Assembly (NCBI RefSeq): GCF_030929595.1
Contig: NZ_JAVFVR010000004.1
Coordinates: forward strand, 372,001 to 436,000
Length of the DNA stretch: 64,000 nucleotides
Origin: Flavobacterium sp. LHD-85
GTDB taxonomy: Bacteria > Bacteroidota > Bacteroidia > Flavobacteriales > Flavobacteriaceae
Direction of reading: 5' to 3'
The position numbers and the translations under genes are program-made. Positions 29,201 to 37,231 of the stretch are shown here, piece by piece; the stretch's first letter is position 1; each line of letters starts with the position of its first letter. A model generated the notes under the pieces. The model did no database searches. It was not told the origin of the DNA and was given only the letters and a program-made list of their open reading frames with translations.

Positions 29201-29266
29201 GGTGTTGCTACACAGGTTTATCCTTCAACAAGAAAAGTAGTATTAGGACTTAACTTAACTCTTTAA
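26204..29266 (+). CDS. SusC-family TonB-dependent outer-membrane glycan transporter
   Basis: 1020 residues. A long N-terminal signal segment (hydrophobic part about 23-38, ALFSLLSLSIQAA) is followed by a carboxypeptidase-regulatory-like domain (about 62-145, GKVVDEKGTPIPGVNVVIKG), then the TonB plug (about 150-265 with VENMLAGKATGVFV and ASTAVYGSQGANGVIVV) and the 22-strand barrel ending in ALGLNLTL-like VVLGLNLTL. It imports oligosaccharides across the outer membrane using TonB/ExbBD energy, with the SusD lipoprotein as lid. First gene behind promoter P2; SusD begins 10 nt downstream. Confidence 0.95.
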   Translation: MKKVFAKKSSTFRVHSVLEKSLKTALFSLLSLSIQAATVSPIREVNSNKTSLLTFQKIVKGKVVDEKGTPIPGVNVVIKGSKTGVQTDMDGSFSIEVPNTSTILVFSFLGMQEQEVQAGNSSLKITMKEAGQQMDEVVVVGYSKVKKESLTGSLQTLDNKKIVDITTPAVENMLAGKATGVFVNTGGGQPGSVGKIIIRGRTTVNGSTDPLWVIDGVIVGNSSGNMNPADIETLTVLKDAASTAVYGSQGANGVIVVTTKSGKKGKPAISFSARTAMTTINNGNFDIMNGAELYDLYDSFANKEDFQNVWWWTPELRNKNYDWWDNGSQTGIANDYNLSISGGGDNFKSYVSLGYYDETGAIKGYEYKKYNGLMKFEYKPCTWFTLRPQVNLTKETTFDQQHSVGALYGNMPWDSPYLEDGTLVGNAPNPTWVNTTGSNYLYDLQWNYGESESYTVRANMDFDIKFTDWLTFASVNNYIFGSYTSTYYSDPRSSSGESVKGRIEDYFSNYNRVYSNQLLRFNKTFDKHSFNAVAGYEWNEYNSKYSNGIATGIPPGIIVADAAAVPEKVGGGRAQWAVQSLLSNVNYSYDDRYLAQVSFRRDGASNFGKNAQYGNFFSVSGGWNIHKENFFHVNFIHNLKLKASYGSVGNRPNSLYGHLPLYSFSQSYNENPGALISQLGNPDLSWEKTYTGDIGLDIGLFNRVNITLDYYNKNTSDLLYQVPLPGVIGVTSIWRNVGAVNNRGFEASINVDIIKSDNFKWSVDANIGTNKNKVTSLYGGKTQIIVGDGSGIAGSASKMLTPGLDVDSWYLTEWAGVDPENGRPQWMTTDANGARVKTYDYATASKNQKVIGAYTPDFFGGFSTNLNYKNFDFAAIFSYSVGGEIYNYARAEFDSDGAYTDRNQMNLHSGWSRWEKPGDIATHPQAIYNNPSNSNKASSRFLETGTYLKMRSVTLGYNMPIESLYISNLRLYIAGENLFTITHYSGVDPEIPPINGAITGVATQVYPSTRKVVLGLNLTL

Positions 29267-29276
29267 AAACAAAATC

Positions 29277-30974
29277 ATGAAAAAGATATTTCTATTATTT
29301 ACGGCAATTAGTTTCCTGTCTTCATGTGAGTTAGACAGAGAACCTTTTAATTCTTATACTCAAGATAAAATTCAGGAAGATAAAGAAGCTTCTATTGAAG
29401 TTTTATTAAACGGATGTTATGCACAGCTTAAAGGCTGGTCTGATGTGATGCACAGAGTTGGTGAATATCCTGGCGATAACATTATGATTAGAGGAACTTC
29501 TACTGATGCATTCTATTCTTTCATATCCTATCAGCATGTGCCCAATAATGGGCGTTTATCTGTCTTTTGGAACAATAGCTATAAAATTATTTCGCAGTCA
29601 AGTGATTTAATCAAAATTATTAAAGAAGGAGAAAGCGATGCTGTAGACCAGCAATTAGGAGAAGCTTACTATTTAAGAGGCATGATTTATTTCTACTTAT
29701 GCAAAACGTATGGAAGACCTTATGCACAATCTCCAGAAACCAATCTAGGAGTTCCAATTGTAAATGGTCTGCCAGCAAATTTAAATAATTTGACTCTACC
29801 AGATCGTTCTTCTGTAAAAGACACTTATGCACAAGCAATTAACGATTTGAAAAAAGCAGAAGCTTTAATGAATGCAGATAAAACAGCTGCTTATGCAACA
29901 AAAGAAGCGGCTCAAGCAATGCTTTCTAGAATCTATTTGTACATGAGCGGTACTTATGAAACGCCAAATCAGGAATATGTAACATTGTCTATCGAATATT
30001 CGAACAAGGTAATCGCTAGTGGACGTTACAGTATGTTGAGTCGTAATAGTTTCATGAAGTACAATACCTACGCTCCTGACGCTCCAGAACAGACCGAAAC
30101 TATTTTTGCGGTAAAACAAGTTGCTTCTGAGTTTTCTGGTTACGACCACTATTATGGAATTGGCGGTATGTATGCTAATATCCAAGGGCAAGGCTGGGGA
30201 GAAATGTATGCCAGTGCTAAATATTTAGATTTACTTAGAAAAGCAGGAGGGAAAAATGATGCTCGATGGGCTTTCATTGATCCGCAATATGCTACAGATG
30301 CGGCAGGAAACAAAACAGAAGCGTTCCGTTTTATCTACGATGTTTATAATACAGGAGGTACTCAAACGGGATATAACTATATGCAACAACCTTTAAAACG
30401 TAATCCTGATGGTTCATTCTATATTACAATAGGTACTACGAATTACAATTTAACTACTGTAAATGCTTCAGAAAATCAATATTCTATTGTCTATGAAGGA
30501 AAAACGTATACTGGCGAAAAAGATTATATGATGCTTTTAAACCGTGTTTATCCAATGTATTATATTACCAAATGTTCACTTCAGGATAATGATTCACACT
30601 TACACTCTCCTATCATTTCACGATTAGCAGAAATATATTTGAATCTTGCAGAAGCTTATGCTAAAAAAGGCGATTACAGCAATGCATTGACTAATTTGAA
30701 TATCGTTCGCGAAAGAGCTATTATTGGCGGCAGTTATACTTCTCTAAACAGTACAAACGCTATACAAAGAATTGATGAAGAACGTCAATTAGAACTGGCA
30801 TTTGAAGCACACCGTGGTTATGATGTTTACAGAAACGGACAAACTATGACGCGCCGTTATCCAGGTCCACATTTACCTATGAACGATGTTCCTGCAACAA
30901 GTTTAAGAGTGGTGCAATACATTCCACAATCAGAAATTAATGCTTATCCGGGTACTTTGACCCAAAACCCATAA
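29277..30974 (+). CDS. SusD/RagB-family glycan-binding lipoprotein
   Basis: 565 residues with lipobox LSSCELD (Cys17), so surface-exposed outer-membrane lipoprotein. TPR-like helices occupy the N-terminal two thirds (GEAYYLRGMIYFYLCKTYG; AMLSRIYLYMSG), and the C-terminal SusD signature ISRLAEIYLNLAEAYAKKGD...ALTNLNIVRERA...IDEERQLELAFEAHRGYDVYRNG is complete. It binds the target glycan and delivers it to SusC. An attenuator-like hairpin follows 30 nt after the stop. Confidence 0.95.
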   Translation: MKKIFLLFTAISFLSSCELDREPFNSYTQDKIQEDKEASIEVLLNGCYAQLKGWSDVMHRVGEYPGDNIMIRGTSTDAFYSFISYQHVPNNGRLSVFWNNSYKIISQSSDLIKIIKEGESDAVDQQLGEAYYLRGMIYFYLCKTYGRPYAQSPETNLGVPIVNGLPANLNNLTLPDRSSVKDTYAQAINDLKKAEALMNADKTAAYATKEAAQAMLSRIYLYMSGTYETPNQEYVTLSIEYSNKVIASGRYSMLSRNSFMKYNTYAPDAPEQTETIFAVKQVASEFSGYDHYYGIGGMYANIQGQGWGEMYASAKYLDLLRKAGGKNDARWAFIDPQYATDAAGNKTEAFRFIYDVYNTGGTQTGYNYMQQPLKRNPDGSFYITIGTTNYNLTTVNASENQYSIVYEGKTYTGEKDYMMLLNRVYPMYYITKCSLQDNDSHLHSPIISRLAEIYLNLAEAYAKKGDYSNALTNLNIVRERAIIGGSYTSLNSTNAIQRIDEERQLELAFEAHRGYDVYRNGQTMTRRYPGPHLPMNDVPATSLRVVQYIPQSEINAYPGTLTQNP

Positions 30975-31004
30975 TCGTTTAGATTTGTTTATTGTTTTTA
31001 ACAG

Positions 31005-31031
31005 CCTCTCTAATTATAAAGATTAGAGAGG
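31005..31031 (+). promoter_or_regulatory. Leader hairpin H1 before DUF3472 copy 1
   Basis: CCTCTCTAAT (31005-31014) pairs perfectly with 31022-31031 across a 7-nt loop and is followed by only three T, so it looks like a weak or partial terminator or processing hairpin between susD and downstream genes. The same stem occurs at 42567-42597 and, degraded, at 44771-44797. Confidence 0.7.
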
Positions 31032-31063
31032 TTTAAAAAAAGTTGATCATTCAATACTTACTA

Positions 31064-32386
31064 ATGAAAAATTTATTCAACCTGATTTTAGCTTTTTCAC
31101 TTGTATCTTTTTCTTGTGCAGATCACAATGAAAAAAATACTGAAAGTAATGTTATAAAAAATCCGAAAATGGAGATTTCTTTACCATTGGCCGGAAATGC
31201 ATACAGCTCCAAACATTTAGAAGATAACAATACTATTACAGATAATGGTATTGAGAATTGGAAAAACGCTGAAGAAACCTTTACTGTTTATTTCAGAATT
31301 TTTAAACCAGGAACTTTCCAGATTACTGTGGAAGAATCGGTTGAAGTTTTTGGAAAATCTGAGGTAGAATTTTCAATTCTTAATGAAGCAAAAAAAATAA
31401 CTTTCAATACTTCCAAAAAAGCTGTTTTAATCGGAAAATGGAAAATCAATCAGGAAGGTTATGTTGCACTGAAAATAAAAGGAATTAGTAAAAGCGGTGA
31501 TCGTTTTCCATCCATCAATAGATTAAAAATTTCCAGCGCTGATTACGACGGAAAAATTTCTTATGTCCCAAATAACGAAGGTAATTTTTATCATTGGGGA
31601 CGACGCGGTCCATCTGTTCACTTAAACTATTCTGTTCCAGAAAACATAAATGCGGAATGGTTTTACAACGAAATTATCGTTCCTGAAAACGAAGACAAAA
31701 TTGGTTCTTATTTCATGGCAAATGGTTTTGGAGAAGGTTATTTCGGAATTCAGGTCAATTCACCAACTGAAAGAAGAGTTTTATTTTCGGTTTGGAGTCC
31801 GTTCAATACAGATGATCCAGCCAGCATTCCAGAATCACATAAAATCAAAATGCTCAAAAAAGGAGAAAATGTACATGCAGGGGAATTCGGTAATGAAGGT
31901 TCCGGCGGACAAAGTTATTTAAAATACAATTGGAAAGCCGGCACAACTTATAAATTCCTGCTAAAAGGTACGCCAAACGGAAATAATACAACCACTTACA
32001 CCGCTTACTTTTTTGCTCCGGAAGAGAATAAATGGCTGCTGATTGCTAGTTTCAGCCGTCCCGAAACTAATACTTATTTAAAGAGATTTCACTCGTTTTT
32101 AGAAAATTTTATTCCGGAACAAGGTGATTATTCTCGTAAAGTTTTCTTCAATAATCAATGGGTTTGTGATGAAAAAGGTAATTGGACAGAGCTTAATACT
32201 ACCAAATTTACCAATGATAATACAGGTGCTAAAGAATACCGAATGGATTTCGCAGGCGGAACAGAAAACAACTCTTTCTACTTAAAAAATGGAGGCTTTT
32301 TTAATGATTATACAACGCCAAAAACTAACTTTACCAGACCCCTCAACAATAAGAAGCCAGAAATAGATTTTAATAATTTACCTTAA
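31064..32386 (+). CDS. DUF5077-DUF3472 lipoprotein, copy 1
   Basis: 440 residues from ATG at 31064 (a TTG 21 bases earlier is rejected). Lipobox VSFSCADH makes it an outer-membrane lipoprotein. Residues about 35-155 match DUF5077 (ISLPLAGNAYSS...ITDNGIENWKNAEETFTVYFRI) and 165-430 match DUF3472 (HWGRRGPSVHLNY, GYFGIQVNSPTERRVLFSVWSPF, GGQSYLKYNWKAGTTYKFL). Both are lectin-like beta-sandwich domains found in glycan-utilisation loci and suspected of carbohydrate binding. It pairs with GH109 directly downstream, as copy 2 does. Confidence 0.82.
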   Translation: MKNLFNLILAFSLVSFSCADHNEKNTESNVIKNPKMEISLPLAGNAYSSKHLEDNNTITDNGIENWKNAEETFTVYFRIFKPGTFQITVEESVEVFGKSEVEFSILNEAKKITFNTSKKAVLIGKWKINQEGYVALKIKGISKSGDRFPSINRLKISSADYDGKISYVPNNEGNFYHWGRRGPSVHLNYSVPENINAEWFYNEIIVPENEDKIGSYFMANGFGEGYFGIQVNSPTERRVLFSVWSPFNTDDPASIPESHKIKMLKKGENVHAGEFGNEGSGGQSYLKYNWKAGTTYKFLLKGTPNGNNTTTYTAYFFAPEENKWLLIASFSRPETNTYLKRFHSFLENFIPEQGDYSRKVFFNNQWVCDEKGNWTELNTTKFTNDNTGAKEYRMDFAGGTENNSFYLKNGGFFNDYTTPKTNFTRPLNNKKPEIDFNNLP

Positions 32387-32461
32387 ATTATTTCAAAAAA
32401 TAAAAAATTCAGTTATTTCCGACAGTTGAAAAACTATCAAAACATTTAAAACAAATTAACT

Positions 32462-33841
32462 ATGAAAACCAGTAATTTAAAATTCATTTTAGCCACATGC
32501 ATTATGTTGTGGGGAACATTTGCATCGGCTCAAATGATAAAGACAAAAACTCCTGCACGTGCTAAAGGTCAGGCCGATGTTTTACGTTTAGCGGCGCCAG
32601 CGATTCCAACTGTTCGCGTTGCTTTTATCGGACTTGGAATGCGTGGTCCAGGAGCTGTAGAACGTATGACACATATTCCGGGTGTTGAAATTGTTGCATT
32701 ATGCGATATGACACAAGAAAACACTGCAAAGTCTAATGAAATTCTAACTAAAGCTGGTTTTCCTAAAGCGCAGGAATTTTACGGAGACGAAAATGCTTGG
32801 AGAAAAGTTACTGCTTTACCAAATGTAGATTTAGTTTATGTAGCTACAGATTGGATTCATCATGCTGTTATTGGAGTTCAGGCAATGAAAGATGGAAAAC
32901 ATGTTGCCATTGAAGTTCCGGGAGCTTTAACAATGAAAGAAATCTGGGAACTGATTGATACTTCTGAAAAGACTCGCAAACACTGCATGCAATTGGAAAA
33001 TTGCGTTTATGACTTCTTTGAATTGACTACTTTAAATATGGCGCAACAAGGTGTTTTTGGAGAAATTCTTCATGCCGAAGGTTCATACATTCATGGATTA
33101 CAACCATTTTGGGGAGAATACTGGAACAACTGGAGAATGGATTACAATATCAAACACCGCGGAGATGTTTATGCAACCCACGGAATGGGACCAGCTTGTC
33201 AGGCTTTAAACATTCACCGTGGCGATAAAATGAATTTCCTAGTTTCTATGGATACTAAAGCCGTTGGAAATCCTGCTTATATCAAAGAAAAATCAGGTCA
33301 GGAAATTAAAAATTTTAGAAATGGAGATCATACTATGACGATGATTCGTACGGAAAATGGTAAAACAATCCATATTCAGCACGATGTTACTTCTCCTCGC
33401 CCATATAGCAGAATGTATCAGTTAAGCGGTACAAAAGGTTTTGCAAACAAATACCCATTAGAAGGATATGCTTTAAACGGAAAAGAATTAAGCGATGATG
33501 TAAAACCAAATCACGAAAAATTGAATGCTCATTCTTTCGTTCCGGAAGAAGTTAAAAAAGCTTTAATGGAAAAATACAAACATCCAATCGCAAAGGGAAT
33601 TGAAGAACAGGCTAAAAAAGTTGGTGGTCATGGCGGTATGGATTTCATTATGGATTACCGATTAATTTACTGCTTACAAAAAGGACTTCCCTTAGACATG
33701 GATGTTTATGACCTGGCAGAGTGGTCTTGCCTTGGTCCGTTAACTGAAATTTCATTAGACAATAATTCTGCACCCGTTGAAATCCCTGATTTCACAAGAG
33801 GAGGCTGGAACAAACTAAAAAAATTGGAGTTTTCAGAATAA
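32462..33841 (+). CDS. GH109-type alpha-N-acetylgalactosaminidase, copy 1 (Gfo/Idh/MocA fold)
   Basis: 459 residues; signal peptide 1-23 (TFASAQ). The Rossmann dinucleotide motif is VRVAFIGLGMRGPGAVERM (GLGMRG 57-62), then EVPGALTMKEIWEL and the substrate region KHRGDVYATHGMGPACQALN (His232, His240). This is the layout of the NAD-dependent GH109 enzymes that remove terminal alpha-GalNAc, the blood-group A sugar, by transient oxidation. No twin-arginine signal is present, unlike the characterised Elizabethkingia enzyme. Family known; exact linkage specificity is inference. Nearly identical to the copy at 46192. Confidence 0.88.
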   Translation: MKTSNLKFILATCIMLWGTFASAQMIKTKTPARAKGQADVLRLAAPAIPTVRVAFIGLGMRGPGAVERMTHIPGVEIVALCDMTQENTAKSNEILTKAGFPKAQEFYGDENAWRKVTALPNVDLVYVATDWIHHAVIGVQAMKDGKHVAIEVPGALTMKEIWELIDTSEKTRKHCMQLENCVYDFFELTTLNMAQQGVFGEILHAEGSYIHGLQPFWGEYWNNWRMDYNIKHRGDVYATHGMGPACQALNIHRGDKMNFLVSMDTKAVGNPAYIKEKSGQEIKNFRNGDHTMTMIRTENGKTIHIQHDVTSPRPYSRMYQLSGTKGFANKYPLEGYALNGKELSDDVKPNHEKLNAHSFVPEEVKKALMEKYKHPIAKGIEEQAKKVGGHGGMDFIMDYRLIYCLQKGLPLDMDVYDLAEWSCLGPLTEISLDNNSAPVEIPDFTRGGWNKLKKLEFSE

Positions 33842-33859
33842 ATATTGGTTAGTTAGGAA

Positions 33860-33898
33860 GACTAGAGGGCAAGTTTATATTTGTCCTCTTGTCTTTTT
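33860..33898 (+). terminator. Terminator-like hairpin after GH109 copy 1
   Basis: GACTAGAGGGCAA (33860-33872) pairs with 33881-33893 (two mismatches, one of them G-U) and is followed by five T. It matches the terminator after GH109 copy 2 in sequence and surroundings (ATTGGTTAGTTAG before each). Confidence 0.75.
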
Positions 33899-33921
33899 CA
33901 AGTAAATCTCATCATAATACA

Positions 33922-36900
33922 ATGAAAAAAACAACTATATCTCTTTTTGCCGTTTGTTGCTTATTTTCCGAAGCATTAGCACAAAACAAACAAACTTTAA
34001 GCAGAATATTGATAATGTGTTTTATCACGATCAGTATTCCTCTAACTGCACAAATTAAATATTCAGACGGAAATGACAGCTGGAATCCGAATCAATTAGG
34101 AAATCACCGCGCTGTAATTGCTTTTTCTGGCTCAGGAAATGTTGCTAAAACAACGATCGAATGGCGAAGAAGAGACACAAATCCAGAACTTAAAAAAATT
34201 ATCGTTCAAGATGCGTCTGGAAAAGAAATTCAGAACATAAAAACCGAAAATATAAATAGAGAAAACGGAACTATTTTCTTTGAACCCATTTCTGGAAAAG
34301 GAACATATTACGTTTATTACATGCCTTATGTAGACGAAGGAACTGCAAATTACCCTAAAGGAATTTATCAAAAACCTGAAAACAAAGCCGATGCTAAATG
34401 GCTTTCTAATGTAAAAGCAAACTTAAAAGACAATGCTTCCGTAACAGAAATTCAGAGCGTGAATGCTTTCAATAGTTTTTACCCGATGGAAGTAATTGCG
34501 ACAGCTACCGAAACTTCAGCTCTTGTGGCAAAAAACAGCGGAAACTCTTTCTTGGTTTTCCCAGAAGACAGAGAACATTCTATCAAATTAAAATCTGATT
34601 TACCGCAAAGATGGATTCAGAAAGGTGTTCAAAACACTTTTTCTGATACAGCAATGAAAGGTGAATATTTAGCTTTTCAATTGGGAGTTTACGCTCTTGA
34701 AGATTTAAAAAATATAAAAGTAACTTTTACCAATTTAGTAAGTACAACTGGAGCAACAATCGAAGCGAAAGACATAAGCTGTATCAACACTGACGGAACT
34801 CGATATGATGGTACTCCTTTCACCAATACTGTTTCGGTTTCAAAAGGAAAAATTCAGGCAATGTGGTGCGGCATCGATGTTCCGCAAACCGCTGCTGCTG
34901 GAACGTACAACGGAAAAGCAACGGTTATTGCTGACGGAAAATCAAAAGAAATCAATCTTCAAATTACGGTTTCTAACCAAGTAACGAAAAACGGAGGCAT
35001 CGACAGTCCAGAAAAAATGACTCGTCTAAAATGGTTAAACTCAACATTAGCACAGGAAAATACAGTTATTGCTCCTTATACTCCATTAACAGTAAACAAT
35101 TTTGAAATTTCATTATTAGGAAGAAAACTGATTGTAGCTCCAAACGGATTCCCTGCGCAAATTCAGACTTTCTTTACTCCAGAAATGACTTCTGTAACAG
35201 CAAAAGCAAATGATGTTTTAAGCTCACCAATCGATTTTCATTTTGTTGATTCATCAGGAAAAGAAGTGCAATGGAAAAACAGCGGTGTAAAATTCACTAA
35301 AAAAGAAGCTGGAACGGTTTCTTGGGAAAATACTTCAACTTCAAAATCGGTTCAGATGGACGTGAATGCTTCTATTGAATTTGACGGTTTTGTGCATTAT
35401 ACGGTAAAAGTTACAGCTCTTGAAGATGTTGCCTTTAATGATATTAATTTCCAATTGCCAATGCAACCAACATCTGCAAAATACATGATGGGATTAGGTC
35501 AAAAAGGTGGAGATCGTCCTGCAACTTTCGACTGGAAATGGGATGTTGCGCATAAAAATCAAGATGGCGCTTGGATTGGTGCTGTAAATTCTGGATTGCA
35601 GTTTTCTTTAAGAGATGAAAAATACAGCCGTCCATTAAACACCAATTTCTATTTACAAAAACCTTTGTTATTGCCAACTTCTTGGGGTAACGAAAATAAA
35701 GGGGGAATTACAATTACACCTAACCAAAAGTCAGTTTTAGTAAATGCCTACAGCGGTGCTAGAACAATGAAAAAAGGAGAAGTGTTGTACTATAATTTCA
35801 ATTTGTTAATTACCCCTTTCCATACAATTAACACAGATTTTCAATGGGATACAAAGTTTTATCACAGATACAGCCCAATCGATTCTATTGCTAAAACTGG
35901 CGCAACGGTAATTAATATTCACCATGCAAATGCAATTAATCCTTATATCAATTATCCTTTTATCGAATTTAAAAAGATGAAAACATATATCGATGAAGCG
36001 CACGAAAAAGGATTAAAAGTAAAAATCTACAACACAGTTAGAGAGGTTTCTAACAAGGCTTATGAGACTTTCGCATTAAGAAGTTTAGGTCATGAAATTT
36101 ATTCTCCAGGAAAAGGAGGCGGATTCTCTTGGCTGCAAGAACACGTTGGCGATGATTATATCGCTGCTTGGTTTGTTCCTGAAATCAAAGATGCGGCAAT
36201 CGTAAACAGTGGTATGAACCGTTGGCACAATTATTATGTGGAAGGAATGAATTGGCTGACTCAAAATGTTGGTATTGATGGAATTTATCTAGACGACGTC
36301 GCTTTCGACAGAATCACGATGAAACGTATCAAAAGAGTTTTGACGAAAGACGGACATCCAGGAATTATCGATTTGCATAGCGCGAACCAATACAACAAAA
36401 GCGACGGATTTAATAACAGTGCCAACTTATACATGGAGCACTTTCCGTACATCAATAAATTATGGTTTGGAGAATATTTCGATTACGAAAAAAATCAGCC
36501 TGACTTTTTCTTGACTGAGGTAAGCGGAATTCCGTTTGGATTAATGGGAGAAATGCTTCAAGATGGTGGAAATCCGTGGAGAGGAATGGTTTACGGAATG
36601 ACAAACAGATTGCCTTGGAGCGATGGCGCTGACCCAAGAAACATCTGGAAAGTTTGGGATTCTTTCGGAATTAAAGGTTCTGAAATGATTGGATATTGGA
36701 GCGAAAACTGTCCTGTAAAAACAAACAATGAAAAAGTTCTAGCAACAGTTTATAAAAAGAACGGAACGGCTTTAATTTCAATTGCAAGTTGGGCAGATGC
36801 TGATGTAAATGTGAAATTGAATATTGACTGGAAAAAGCTAGGAATCAATCCTGCAAAAGCTACTATTACGGCTCCAGAAGTTACCAATTTCCAGCCTGCA

Positions 36901-36969
36901 AAAACATTCACAGCAAAAGACGAAATAACTGTTCCTAAAGGAAAAGGATGGTTGTTGATTGTGAAGTAA
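33922..36969 (+). CDS. Large exported glycoside hydrolase-like protein (GH123_N/DUF6067-like)
   Basis: 1015 residues from ATG at 33922; a TTG at 33889 lies inside the preceding terminator. A beta-rich N-terminal half (about 50-620) precedes a (beta/alpha)8-like catalytic half: WDTKFYHRYSPIDSIAKTGATVINIHH, KGLKVKIYNTVREVS, GIDGIYLDDVAFDRITMKRI, DLHSANQYN, LWFGEYFDY and FFLTEVSGIPFGLMGEM. Asp residues in GIYLDDV and Glu in LTEVSG are candidate catalytic groups. I believe it belongs with predicted glycoside hydrolases near GH123_N/DUF6067, but cannot name a numbered family. Two signal-peptide-like segments occur in tandem (1-21 and about 28-43), which is odd. Confidence 0.7.
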   Translation: MKKTTISLFAVCCLFSEALAQNKQTLSRILIMCFITISIPLTAQIKYSDGNDSWNPNQLGNHRAVIAFSGSGNVAKTTIEWRRRDTNPELKKIIVQDASGKEIQNIKTENINRENGTIFFEPISGKGTYYVYYMPYVDEGTANYPKGIYQKPENKADAKWLSNVKANLKDNASVTEIQSVNAFNSFYPMEVIATATETSALVAKNSGNSFLVFPEDREHSIKLKSDLPQRWIQKGVQNTFSDTAMKGEYLAFQLGVYALEDLKNIKVTFTNLVSTTGATIEAKDISCINTDGTRYDGTPFTNTVSVSKGKIQAMWCGIDVPQTAAAGTYNGKATVIADGKSKEINLQITVSNQVTKNGGIDSPEKMTRLKWLNSTLAQENTVIAPYTPLTVNNFEISLLGRKLIVAPNGFPAQIQTFFTPEMTSVTAKANDVLSSPIDFHFVDSSGKEVQWKNSGVKFTKKEAGTVSWENTSTSKSVQMDVNASIEFDGFVHYTVKVTALEDVAFNDINFQLPMQPTSAKYMMGLGQKGGDRPATFDWKWDVAHKNQDGAWIGAVNSGLQFSLRDEKYSRPLNTNFYLQKPLLLPTSWGNENKGGITITPNQKSVLVNAYSGARTMKKGEVLYYNFNLLITPFHTINTDFQWDTKFYHRYSPIDSIAKTGATVINIHHANAINPYINYPFIEFKKMKTYIDEAHEKGLKVKIYNTVREVSNKAYETFALRSLGHEIYSPGKGGGFSWLQEHVGDDYIAAWFVPEIKDAAIVNSGMNRWHNYYVEGMNWLTQNVGIDGIYLDDVAFDRITMKRIKRVLTKDGHPGIIDLHSANQYNKSDGFNNSANLYMEHFPYINKLWFGEYFDYEKNQPDFFLTEVSGIPFGLMGEMLQDGGNPWRGMVYGMTNRLPWSDGADPRNIWKVWDSFGIKGSEMIGYWSENCPVKTNNEKVLATVYKKNGTALISIASWADADVNVKLNIDWKKLGINPAKATITAPEVTNFQPAKTFTAKDEITVPKGKGWLLIVK

Positions 36970-36987
36970 TAAAATCCATATTTTGTT

Positions 36988-37135
36988 GTGCCGTTAGGCA
37001 CTAAATATCGGTAGAAAAACATGAATTAAAAAAATTAGCGTGCCGTAGGTACGCAACAAAACGATTATTGCGTACCTACGGCACGCCAACGTATTTGAAC
37101 CTGATTTTTTACCAATATCTAGTGCCTAACGGCAC
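36988..37135. repeat. Double-nested palindrome inside the glycan-utilisation operon
   Basis: Inner arms 37038-37056 and 37068-37086 are perfect 19-bp reverse complements (GCGTGCCGTAGGTACGCAA). Outer arms 36988-37012 and 37111-37135 match at 23 of 25 positions (GTGCCGTTAGGCACTA...). It sits between two same-strand genes, so it should slow or end transcription into the DUF5107 gene unless bypassed. Arrangement mirrors the element at 24746-24968 with different sequence. Confidence 0.88.
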
Positions 37136-37231
37136 ATTTAAAACAAGCGATACCAATTAATGCCTATTAAATCATTGAAATATATTTAATCTGTGGCAAA
37201 AAAATAACCACAAATAACCAAGCTCTCCATC

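Noticed and set aside
32462..33841. Annotation of the GH109 genes as ordinary NAD-dependent sugar dehydrogenases
   Set aside because: Signal peptide, length, the ATHGMGP region and the PUL context match GH109; a dehydrogenase role remains only a minor alternative.
33841..33922. Translation start of the large glycosidase at TTG 33889
   Set aside because: That codon lies in the 3' arm of the terminator hairpin, whereas ATG 33922 begins a clean signal peptide.
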